Of a stretch of DNA of 11,611 bases, positions 1-5,347 are shown piece by piece (positions within the stretch are counted from its first letter, which is position 1; every line of letters starts with the position of its first letter). A program made the translations under genes and the position numbers. The notes below the pieces were generated by a model, which was not told the origin of the DNA, searched no databases, and worked only from the letters and a program-made list of their open reading frames with translations. The stretch covers positions 1 to 11,611 of the forward strand of contig JAEWMT010000131.1 of assembly GCA_023393095.1 (NCBI GenBank). The letters run 5' to 3'. Source of the DNA: Bacillota bacterium. Lineage in GTDB: Bacteria > Bacillota > Clostridia > Lachnospirales > Lachnospiraceae.

Positions 1-2
1 GC

Positions 3-170
3 ATATCATTTACAAATTCGTATATCAGTTATGCCAAAATAGGAACCATCCTGCTTAGCACGGACGGAGTTTTGGACTACGGTGAACTATTGATCAATGA
101 TGTATCAACAAATATCCAACTGTCTGATGAGGAAATACCTGTCACAGGAACAGTTGATTTGGAGGTATAG
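3..170 (+). CDS. Baseplate J-like protein, 3' end only
   Basis: An open frame enters from the left edge and runs 55 codons to TAG at 168-170. The visible tail contains GVLDYGELLIND and ends in DEEIPVTGTVDLEV. This resembles the C-terminus of phage baseplate J/gp47 (XkdT-like) proteins, which form the wedge of contractile-tail baseplates and close with a short strand-rich segment of this kind. The gene immediately downstream is a YmfQ/XkdU-type protein, which is its normal neighbour in PBSX-like and Mu-like tail clusters and supports the call. Because only about 55 residues are in the window, the family is inferred from this motif plus gene order. Confidence 0.65.
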   Translation: MSFTNSYISYAKIGTILLSTDGVLDYGELLINDVSTNIQLSDEEIPVTGTVDLEV

Positions 171-171
171 T

Positions 172-216
172 ATGGAGAAACTGAATAAAAAGCAAGATGG
201 TTTAAAGGGGGCATAG
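172..216 (+). CDS. Possible 14-codon ORF between two tail genes
   Basis: ATG at 172 is preceded by GGAGGT (161-166) at a good 6-nt spacing, and the frame runs MEKLNKKQDGLKGA to TAG at 214-216, one base before the next ATG at 218. The SD-like motif lies inside the last codons of the upstream gene. The ORF may be a coupling leader or the remains of an older start for the next gene. There is no family evidence and chance is a serious alternative. Confidence 0.2.
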   Translation: MEKLNKKQDGLKGA

Positions 217-217
217 A

Positions 218-829
218 ATGTACGGAAATAGTTTATACGGACAGGATGCTTTTGGCGATGCTTCTAACAGTGTAATTAATCCGGAAGAAAATTATATCAA
301 TCTGATGCAGTATCTCCCGCCCATATACAGCGGAATAAAGGAAATGGAAGAACTGCAGAATATATTGGGATATAATACCGGAGAAACATTGTATTACAGC
401 AAAGATACTTTAAACCAGTTCACTATAACAACTGCAACTAGGGAGCTTGACCGCTGGGAAAAGGTATTTGGACTGACTACGGATAAGAGTAAGTCCTATG
501 AACGCCGAAGGGAAATTCTCTTGGCGAAGCTAAGAGGTTCTGGTACCACAACTAAGGAAATGATAAAGAACGTTGCCATAGCATTTTCCGGAGGAGAGGT
601 AGCAATCCTAGAGTATCCGGAAGAATACCGGTTCGTAGTACAATTTATTGGTGTAAGAGGGATACCGCAGAATATGACTGGACTTATCGCCGCACTTGAT
701 GAGATTAAGCCGGCTCACCTTGTTTACAGCTTTAAATATACATATACTGCTTGGAAGCAGCTTGCCATGACATGGGGTGACAATAGTCAAAAATCCTGGG
801 GTGAACTCAGAATATATGAAGGAGAGTGA
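218..829 (+). CDS. YmfQ/XkdU-type phage tail protein (Mu gp48-like, DUF2313)
   Basis: The product has 203 residues, the usual size for this family. Early residues include NLMQYLPPIYSGIKEMEELQN, which matches the 'LPxxY...E...L' opening of YmfQ/Mu gp48 proteins. A middle segment, TRELDRWEKVFGL followed by SYERRREILLAKLRG, is the most recognisable part: an acidic/aromatic helix and then an Arg-rich helix, as seen in these baseplate-associated proteins. The C-terminal part is strand-rich and ends in WGDNSQKSWGELRIYEGE. Proteins of this type act at the baseplate between the J-wedge protein and the fibre. The start at 218 follows AAAGGGG (205-210). The gene ends 5 bases before the tail-fibre ATG, so the two are probably translationally coupled. 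Confidence 0.8.
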   Translation: MYGNSLYGQDAFGDASNSVINPEENYINLMQYLPPIYSGIKEMEELQNILGYNTGETLYYSKDTLNQFTITTATRELDRWEKVFGLTTDKSKSYERRREILLAKLRGSGTTTKEMIKNVAIAFSGGEVAILEYPEEYRFVVQFIGVRGIPQNMTGLIAALDEIKPAHLVYSFKYTYTAWKQLAMTWGDNSQKSWGELRIYEGE

Positions 830-834
830 TAAGG

Positions 835-2841
835 ATGCAGCAAACATCGAACTATAATTTAAATAAACCAGAGCAGACGGATGCAGTTAACATTGATGAC
901 ATCAATGCAAACTTTGACACCTTAGACGCAGAGCTTAAAAAGGTATCAGATAAGACAAATATTATTCAAACAGCGTCCGGTACAGGTACCGCAATAACAT
1001 TAACCAATGTCAATTTGGTTAATGGTTTTACTATAACCTTTATTGTTGCGGCCAATAATAACGGAGCTACCACCACCATAAACGGTAAATACTTATATAA
1101 ACCAAGCGGAACAACAGCACCGACACTTACAGCAGGGAAAGCAGTAACGGTCTGGTATAATGGTACAAATTTTTTTATCAAAGCTAGTGCAGGTGGGGGT
1201 AATGCAACACCATCACAGGTACTAGCTCCTAACATCTTTAGTGCAGATGATTATGATGAAGCCCCCGGAACAATGCCAAATAGAGGAGCTGTTAGTATTA
1301 CACCCTCAGAAGTAGATCAAGTTATTCCGGAGGGTTATCATAACGGAAGTGGTAAAGTCTTAGCCGTACCAATATTAGTAGAGGGGCTTTATAACTTTCC
1401 TCTCTATATTCAAGACGTCCAACCAACAGGCGCAGTCTCGAATGGTGCAATATGGGTAAAATCTTCTACACTTGGAGAGCAGATCACAAAAGCAAAGATA
1501 CTAGAGGCTGTAAATACCGGAGAAGCGGACGGTACGCTTATGTTTGTGGTAGGTGATTTAGCTTTACACAGTATGTCATTTGCACACGATAAAGATATTG
1601 TTGGTGGCAATACGGTTGATTTTAGTATCGCTGATACTATAGACCCGACTGCTGATTGGGTAGTTAGTAGTTTGACTGGCGAAGTTGTGTCAACTTATAA
1701 ACTTCATAGACCTATTGTATATAGCAAGCTTGATGGGATATTGGATATTGAAACCTCTTATATGTGGGATGGCAACTCATGGAGGCTTATCTGTGAAAAG
1801 AATAAGTATATAATAACTGCTGATACCAGCTCTGGAATAGCAAATTACTATTCCTATACTGATAACACAATTGCATTACAGGGAAGTATAGCCTCATTTA
1901 ATCGGGTGGATGGTATTACCTCAGATGGTAAATATATATTATCATATAGAGGAATTGTTTATGTCAGAAACGGAGCGGTTATATCTGAATATTTTACGAT
2001 ACCCAATACATACCCATATGACCTTGGTAGTGGTACTCCAGTTAACTATGTTAGAAGTGATGGAGTACTTTCAAAAGATGGTAATACTTTGGTTGTTAGT
2101 TACTATTATTATAATAATAATAGCTGGTATGATTATATAGTAGTATATTTTAAAAATAATGGCTCTACGTTTGTAGCAGAGAGAGCTATACATATATACA
2201 ATTCACAGAGTACTTCTGTTCAAAATATATGCTGTAATGAAGATGCAAGTTTAGTTACAGTTTTCATTTGTGTACAAAGTGGTAATTATTTTGGCTTTTG
2301 TATCTACAAAAATCTTGATTACAAGATGGTTAATATTACAAATGCTACAGGACTTTTTAACAATCCGCCAAAAGTAGCTATAAAGGGAGGATATATTCTT
2401 ATTAACTATACCAACTCTAATAATCCCTCAATGCCTACTTGGGCTTGTTTTATAGCTGATTTTGTTAACGGATCTGCATTAAAAATAGCGAGTGGTGCTC
2501 CAAACCCAGTGCAAAACTCTAATTTTAGTAATGGGTTATCATGTAATGGCTCTTACTTTAGTTTTTACGTTGGTGCTACAATATATATATATGATAGTAA
2601 TACTGAAACAAAATATTCAGGTGTCTGTCCTGATACTACAACAATATATGGCATGAGTACACTTAATGTAAATAATGATAGATTGGTAGTTGTAGCACTT
2701 GGTACTACAGGACGATTTATCCGGGAATATGCTGTATCTTTAGATAATTTAACTAAAGCAATAACACTAACACTATTAACCTCAATATCTACTAGTATCT
2801 CAAATGTTTCAAATGGAGTAGTAGCAATAGTTCCAGCATAA
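835..2841 (+). CDS. Phage tail fibre with predicted C-terminal beta-propeller-like receptor-binding head
   Basis: I chose ATG 835 (668 residues) over an in-frame GTG at 826 because GGAGAG at 821-826 is well spaced for 835. Residues 1-37 contain NYNLNKPEQTDAVNIDDINANFDTLD, cut here for length to the key run NIDDINANFDTLD, the typical attachment segment of Firmicute tail fibres. About 45-125 is a strand-rich module ending in Gly-rich ASAGGG. About 126-170 is a linker with the GTMPNRGA motif common in fibres. About 175-325 forms another module ending in MWDGNSW. From about 325 to 668 there are repeated units roughly 50 residues apart, with strand cores such as SDGKYILSY, SKDGNTLVVSY and NNDRLVVVAL. 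This looks like a propeller head for binding the host surface. The last 1.1 kb is visibly richer in A+T, suggesting a mosaic, exchanged head. Confidence 0.82.
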   Translation: MQQTSNYNLNKPEQTDAVNIDDINANFDTLDAELKKVSDKTNIIQTASGTGTAITLTNVNLVNGFTITFIVAANNNGATTTINGKYLYKPSGTTAPTLTAGKAVTVWYNGTNFFIKASAGGGNATPSQVLAPNIFSADDYDEAPGTMPNRGAVSITPSEVDQVIPEGYHNGSGKVLAVPILVEGLYNFPLYIQDVQPTGAVSNGAIWVKSSTLGEQITKAKILEAVNTGEADGTLMFVVGDLALHSMSFAHDKDIVGGNTVDFSIADTIDPTADWVVSSLTGEVVSTYKLHRPIVYSKLDGILDIETSYMWDGNSWRLICEKNKYIITADTSSGIANYYSYTDNTIALQGSIASFNRVDGITSDGKYILSYRGIVYVRNGAVISEYFTIPNTYPYDLGSGTPVNYVRSDGVLSKDGNTLVVSYYYYNNNSWYDYIVVYFKNNGSTFVAERAIHIYNSQSTSVQNICCNEDASLVTVFICVQSGNYFGFCIYKNLDYKMVNITNATGLFNNPPKVAIKGGYILINYTNSNNPSMPTWACFIADFVNGSALKIASGAPNPVQNSNFSNGLSCNGSYFSFYVGATIYIYDSNTETKYSGVCPDTTTIYGMSTLNVNNDRLVVVALGTTGRFIREYAVSLDNLTKAITLTLLTSISTSISNVSNGVVAIVPA

Positions 2842-2858
2842 TAAGGAGGGTTGTATAT

Positions 2859-3155
2859 ATGTATTATTACAGATATGAAATTGTAGGCGATAATGTTTTT
2901 AAGTTAAATGGTGAAAAGAGTACAGAGCCTCTTGAAGGGAATAATGTTGTGACTTGTGAAGAAGATATTGATTTACAATTATTTGATGTTACTGTAGGAT
3001 TTATAGGGGAAAACGGTGAAATGTTACGACATACCAAGAAGTTAAAAACCACTGAGGTAGTTGTCCAGAGATTAAATGAAATATCACAAGCCCAAGTTGA
3101 GGCAGAGGTCGATATTGATTACAGGTTATCCATGATAGAGCTGGGATTAAACTAA
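2859..3155 (+). CDS. Small phage protein downstream of the tail fibre, function unknown
   Basis: The product has 98 residues and starts at ATG 2859 after a strong AAGGAGGG (2843-2850). The first half is strand-like and rich in Asp, Glu and Gly (for example CEEDIDLQLFDVTVGFIGENG). The second half, from about residue 66, is likely helical and contains VVVQRLNEISQAQVEAEVDI, ending in DYRLSMIELGLN. The ending resembles short proteins that follow tail fibres in clostridial phages, which may be fibre chaperones or collar proteins, but I cannot assign it to a named family. There is no signal peptide and no membrane segment. It lies 17 bp after the fibre gene and 19 bp before the next gene, so it belongs to the same transcript. 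Confidence 0.65.
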   Translation: MYYYRYEIVGDNVFKLNGEKSTEPLEGNNVVTCEEDIDLQLFDVTVGFIGENGEMLRHTKKLKTTEVVVQRLNEISQAQVEAEVDIDYRLSMIELGLN

Positions 3156-3174
3156 GAGAGGAAGAAATAAAACT

Positions 3175-3330
3175 ATGAATACATACGAAAATATGAAAAA
3201 GGTTATTACAACTGGCAAGAAAACGAAAGAAGAATTACTATCTATGAGTGATATCTTTTTGATGAACAGCCGTATAGATGAAACGCAGTACACTGATCTT
3301 GTCAATATAATTAATGAACAGTATGAGTAA
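3175..3330 (+). CDS. 51-residue phage protein, last gene of the tail module
   Basis: ATG 3175 to TAA 3328-3330 encodes 51 residues beginning MNTYENMKKVITTGKKTKEE and ending LVNIINEQYE. A purine-rich stretch with AGAGGAAG (3156-3163) lies upstream, with a long spacer of about 11 nt. The Lys-rich N-terminal helix, the LLSMSDIFLMNSRI segment and the DETQYTDLVNII helix resemble the very small (about 45-60 residue) proteins found between tail fibre and holin in Firmicute phages, some annotated as XkdX-like. I infer only that general relationship; there is no functional evidence. A tandem terminator starts 4 bp after the stop codon. Confidence 0.6.
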   Translation: MNTYENMKKVITTGKKTKEELLSMSDIFLMNSRIDETQYTDLVNIINEQYE

Positions 3331-3333
3331 CAG

Positions 3334-3353
3334 GCGTCCAAAAGGATGCTTTT
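3334..3353 (+). terminator. First hairpin of a tandem terminator after the tail module
   Basis: GCGTCC (3334-3339) pairs with GGATGC (3344-3349) through one G-U pair, closing an AAAA loop, followed by TTTT at 3350-3353. It is short but has the normal intrinsic-terminator layout and sits 4 bp after the stop of the 51-residue gene. Confidence 0.6.
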
Positions 3354-3358
3354 ATTAT

Positions 3359-3381
3359 AGGAGCCTTCGGGCTCCTTTTTT
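3359..3381 (+). terminator. Second, stronger hairpin of the tandem terminator
   Basis: AGGAGCC (3359-3365), a TTCG loop and GGCTCCT (3370-3376) form a GC-rich 7-bp stem with a stable UUCG tetraloop, followed by a T run to 3381. It lies just 26 bp before the holin ATG. No promoter fits in that gap, so the lysis genes depend on read-through or antitermination. Confidence 0.85.
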
Positions 3382-3407
3382 AAATTAAAAAGGAAGAAGG
3401 TAGTAAG

Positions 3408-3866
3408 ATGAGTAAATTTAAAACATTATTTACAGCATTTTTCTCAGCTCTGTCCGGCTGGCTTGGTATCTTGGCTATTCCGGTCTTAGTGCTGGTGATA
3501 TGCAACATAATAGATTATGCTACCGGTCTGGCGGCAAGCTCTTACAGAGGGCAAAGAATTGATAGCTACAAAGGATTTAGAGGGATAGCAAAAAAGGTAT
3601 GTATGTGGCTTTTGGTAGCGATAGGAGCTTTGATTGACTGGCTCCTTATTTATACCGGTTCAACAATAGGCATTACTATCCCGGTGAGTTTTTTTATCGC
3701 TTGTATTGTAGCTGTCTGGCTGATTGCCAATGAGATCATAAGCATCCTAGAAAACATGGTGGATATCGGAGTGTCGATTCCACCTTTTCTAATGCCTTTA
3801 TTTAAGAACATTAAGAAGCAAGTAGAAGACAAGGCAAAGATAAACGAGGATGGTACGAATGGCTAA
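3408..3866 (+). CDS. Phage holin (phage_holin_4 / toxin-secretion lysis holin family)
   Basis: The product has 152 residues and starts at ATG 3408 after AGGAAGAAGG (3391-3400). Three hydrophobic segments are visible: about 17-37 (containing GILAIPVLVLVICNIIDY), 64-83 (VCMWLLVAIGALIDWLLIYT) and 86-114. The loop between the first two contains SYKGFRGIAKK, the conserved basic motif of this clostridial holin family. The C-terminus is charged (KKQVEDKAKINEDG), as expected for a cytoplasmic tail. Holins make timed membrane lesions that let the endolysin reach peptidoglycan. The endolysin gene follows immediately and overlaps its 3' end by 8 bp, the normal lysis cassette order. Confidence 0.9.
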   Translation: MSKFKTLFTAFFSALSGWLGILAIPVLVLVICNIIDYATGLAASSYRGQRIDSYKGFRGIAKKVCMWLLVAIGALIDWLLIYTGSTIGITIPVSFFIACIVAVWLIANEIISILENMVDIGVSIPPFLMPLFKNIKKQVEDKAKINEDGTNG

Positions 3867-4569
3867 ATTAACAGGAAAACGCCTTGCAGATCATTGCAAG
3901 GCTAAATTAGGAACGCCATATGTTTACGGTGCAAAGGGCAGCTACGGCAAACTTACCCAGTCACAATTAAACAGCCTTATCCTTGCCTATCCGGATATCT
4001 TTACGAATATCTATATCACAAAAGCCAGACGCCTTGTAAGTAAGGTATGCACCGACTGTTCAGGCTTAATTGGCTGGTATACCGGTAAGAATTTAGGGTC
4101 ATACCAATTATATAAAACAGCTATCATAAAGGAGCCTATCTCTACTGTGGGACAGGCTCCAATTGGTGCAATTCTCTGGCGATCTGGTCATGTAGGTGTA
4201 AAGGTAGATGTTGCATACTGTATCGAAGCCAAAGGGATTGATTATGGTACGGTTAAGTCTAAGATAGCAAGTACCAAATTCACTCACTGGCTGCTGTTTG
4301 ACTATATTGATTATGATGATATACCTATCAGCATTTCAAAACCACAGAATCCGTATATAGAACCAACAGAGACTGTTTATAAGGGCATGGAAGGTGAGTT
4401 CGTCAAATGGGTACAATGGGAGCTTAATGATGCTGGTATTAAGGTTGAGATTGATGGAGAGTTTGGGACAATCACGGATAAGTCAATCCGAACATTCCAG
4501 CAAAGCAGTAAGATTGCTGTAGATGGAAAAGTAGGAGCGGTTACACGGAAGGCTTTTAAAGCAGATTAA
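3859..4569 (+). CDS. Endolysin: NlpC/P60-type peptidase with C-terminal peptidoglycan-binding domain
   Basis: I prefer ATG 3859 (236 residues) to the in-frame ATG 3850, because GAGG at 3846-3849 is 9 nt from 3859 and abuts 3850. The N-terminal domain has CTDCSGLIGWY with the presumed nucleophile Cys67, and SGHVGVKVD with the presumed catalytic His111. This is the Cys/His arrangement of NlpC/P60-CHAP-like amidases or endopeptidases. The region after about residue 169 (GMEGEFVKWVQWELND, then VEIDGEFGTITDKSIRTFQQ and DGKVGAVTRKAF) is a PG_binding_1 domain. There is no signal peptide, which fits holin-dependent release. It overlaps the holin gene by 8 bp. The exact bond cleaved cannot be told from sequence. 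Confidence 0.9.
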   Translation: MAKLTGKRLADHCKAKLGTPYVYGAKGSYGKLTQSQLNSLILAYPDIFTNIYITKARRLVSKVCTDCSGLIGWYTGKNLGSYQLYKTAIIKEPISTVGQAPIGAILWRSGHVGVKVDVAYCIEAKGIDYGTVKSKIASTKFTHWLLFDYIDYDDIPISISKPQNPYIEPTETVYKGMEGEFVKWVQWELNDAGIKVEIDGEFGTITDKSIRTFQQSSKIAVDGKVGAVTRKAFKAD

Positions 4570-4594
4570 ATAGCATAATTATCTCTATTATATA

Positions 4595-4603
4595 TGATAT
4601 AAT
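4595..4603 (+). promoter_or_regulatory. Extended -10 promoter upstream of the long hairpin
   Basis: TGATATAAT is a perfect TGnTATAAT extended -10 element (TATAAT at 4598-4603). No good -35 is present at 17 nt, which extended -10 promoters tolerate. Transcription would start near 4610, three bases before the outermost paired base (4613) of the structure downstream. The surrounding DNA is very A+T-rich, so chance occurrence is possible. Confidence 0.5.
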
Positions 4604-4609
4604 GTTGAG

Positions 4610-4865
4610 ATAGGGTTGAGTGCCATAAGTCATCTATAAGGTAAATCAATGAATTTGTGTGCATATATAGAGAGATGACGAAGACCGGCTGAAAGCGGTT
4701 GCTTTTTCTTTCGTTTAAGACTCAGTAAAATGTGAGCAGCTGCGAGCATTTTACATATTTGAGGCTTAATAAGAAAGTCACCGCTTGATGGAAAGGCGAG
4801 TCATCTCTCTATATATGCACACAGATTCATCTCATAACATAAATCTGACTTATAACACCCAAACC
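4610..4865 (+). ncRNA. Candidate structured RNA of about 255 nt, class unknown
   Basis: Nearly the whole segment is self-complementary in order. Pairs from outside in: 4613-4622 with 4856-4865 (interrupted), 4625-4632 with 4846-4853 (ATAAGTCA/TGACTTAT), 4649-4679 with 4800-4830 (31 pairs including one G-U), 4693-4699 with 4780-4786 (AAGCGGT/ACCGCTT), 4708-4712 with 4773-4777, 4715-4719 with 4765-4769, 4721-4724 with 4760-4763, and 4725-4732 with 4747-4754 (GTAAAATG/CATTTTAC). The apical loop holds the palindrome GCAGCTGC. A symmetric 13+13 nt internal loop separates the long arm from the upper half. No reading frame with a ribosome site is present. An extended -10 promoter begins just upstream. 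There is no U-rich terminator after 4865. Strand is uncertain: the single wobble in the 31-bp arm favours + RNA, but three mismatches in the outer arm would become G-U pairs in - RNA. Alternatives are a cruciform DNA element, a MITE, or a phage 3' UTR. Confidence 0.4.
4649..4830. repeat. Inverted repeat, 31-bp arms separated by 120 bp
   Basis: The arms 4649-4679 and 4800-4830 are reverse complements at 30 of 31 positions; the exception is T4655 against G4824. Shared core from the left arm: TGTGCATATATAGAGAGATG. Arms this long and this well matched are not expected by chance. No transposase lies between them, and no clear target-site duplication flanks them. Confidence 0.9.
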
Positions 4866-4933
4866 AAAATAAAAAATTACATATTTGCGGCTGCAAGGTG
4901 TCATAGCCCGGCAGCTGAATTCAAAATACCCTA

Positions 4934-4962
4934 TTGACAAACCAAAATCTTGGTATTATGAT
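4934..4962 (+). promoter_or_regulatory. Sigma-A promoter of the trpXYZ operon
   Basis: TTGACA (4934-4939) and TATGAT (4957-4962) are separated by exactly 17 bp: a perfect -35 and a five-of-six -10. Transcription should start near 4969, about 16 nt before the base of T-box stem I. Confidence 0.9.
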
Positions 4963-4969
4963 AAATTCA

Positions 4970-5242
4970 TCAATAAACAAAACCGTTGAGAAAGAAGAGT
5001 AAGCTTTAGTACGACATTACAGAGAGTCGCTGTTGGTGGAAAGCGATATGGAGTTTTTAGCTGAATGGGCTTTTGAGGGCAACCCGAAATCATAGTAGGC
5101 GTTGACGGAAACCATTACCGTTATATGAATGGCATATATTATTGTATATGAAAGAGTGGACAATGAAGATGATTCATTGATCAATTTGAGTGGCACCGCG
5201 GATTCTATTCGTCTCAAGTATATTAATACTTGGGACTTTTTT
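4970..5242 (+). promoter_or_regulatory. Tryptophan-specific T-box riboswitch leader
   Basis: Stem I spans 4985-5083, closed by GTTG/CAAC. Its specifier loop has the loop-E strand AGTA (4998-5001) opposite GAA (5063-5065), with AGCT/AGCT pairing just above. The three bases after GAA are TGG (5066-5068), the Trp codon, followed by a purine as is usual. The apical part has AGAGAG and TCGCT/AGCGA (5027-5031/5042-5046). A further hairpin is at 5133-5150 (CATATA/TATATG). The T-box sequence GAGTGGCACCGCGG is at 5188-5201. The antiterminator forms by TTGAG (5186-5190) with CTCAA (5213-5217). The bulge reads UGGC, complementary to a GCCA acceptor end; G is the discriminator base of bacterial tRNA-Trp. 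Uncharged tRNA-Trp should stabilise the antiterminator and switch on trpXYZ. Confidence 0.95.
5211..5242 (+). terminator. T-box-controlled terminator
   Basis: The arms 5211-5221 and 5226-5236 pair over 11 bp (one G-U) around an ATTA loop, followed by six T (5237-5242). The 5' arm uses the CTCAA needed by the antiterminator, so the two structures exclude each other. Confidence 0.95.
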
Positions 5243-5347
5243 ATGCTTAAAAGTACAAATGCCACAAAATCATTCAACAATGGTGAAAAAGAACGGGATG
5301 AACGATTTAACTATGAACTGTTTCATTTAAGATGGGAGGAATTTATT

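Larger units (their letters stand above)
1..4570 (+). mobile_element. Right-hand (tail and lysis) end of a prophage or tail-derived element
   Basis: All genes from 1 to 4569 run in one direction and follow the late order of Firmicute phages with contractile (Mu/PBSX-type) tails: baseplate J-like protein, YmfQ/XkdU-type protein, tail fibre, two small proteins, holin, endolysin. The element enters from the left, so head, terminase, lysogeny and integrase genes are not visible. It could be a complete prophage or a PBSX/tailocin-like remnant. The right limit is not defined by a visible att core. It must lie before or within 4570-4934, because the trp promoter and T-box that follow are ordinary host genes. 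Confidence 0.85.

Noticed and set aside
966..1235. 89-codon - strand ORF inside the tail fibre gene
   Set aside because: It is fully antisense to a clear fibre coding region and its hydrophobic translation looks like a reverse-frame artefact.
4610..4865. 6S RNA (ssrS) as the identity of the rod-like RNA
   Set aside because: The rod with an internal loop is reminiscent, but 6S RNAs are usually about 180-200 nt with irregular closing stems, and a 31-bp almost perfect arm is atypical. The location beside phage lysis genes also does not support it.
4886..4917. GCTGC/GCAGC hairpin as terminator of the candidate RNA
   Set aside because: The stem is only about 5 bp with a 16-nt loop and no T tract follows on the + strand.
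5017..5280. 87-codon - strand ORF across the T-box
   Set aside because: It is antisense to the conserved T-box RNA elements, has no recognisable protein features and no convincing ribosome site.
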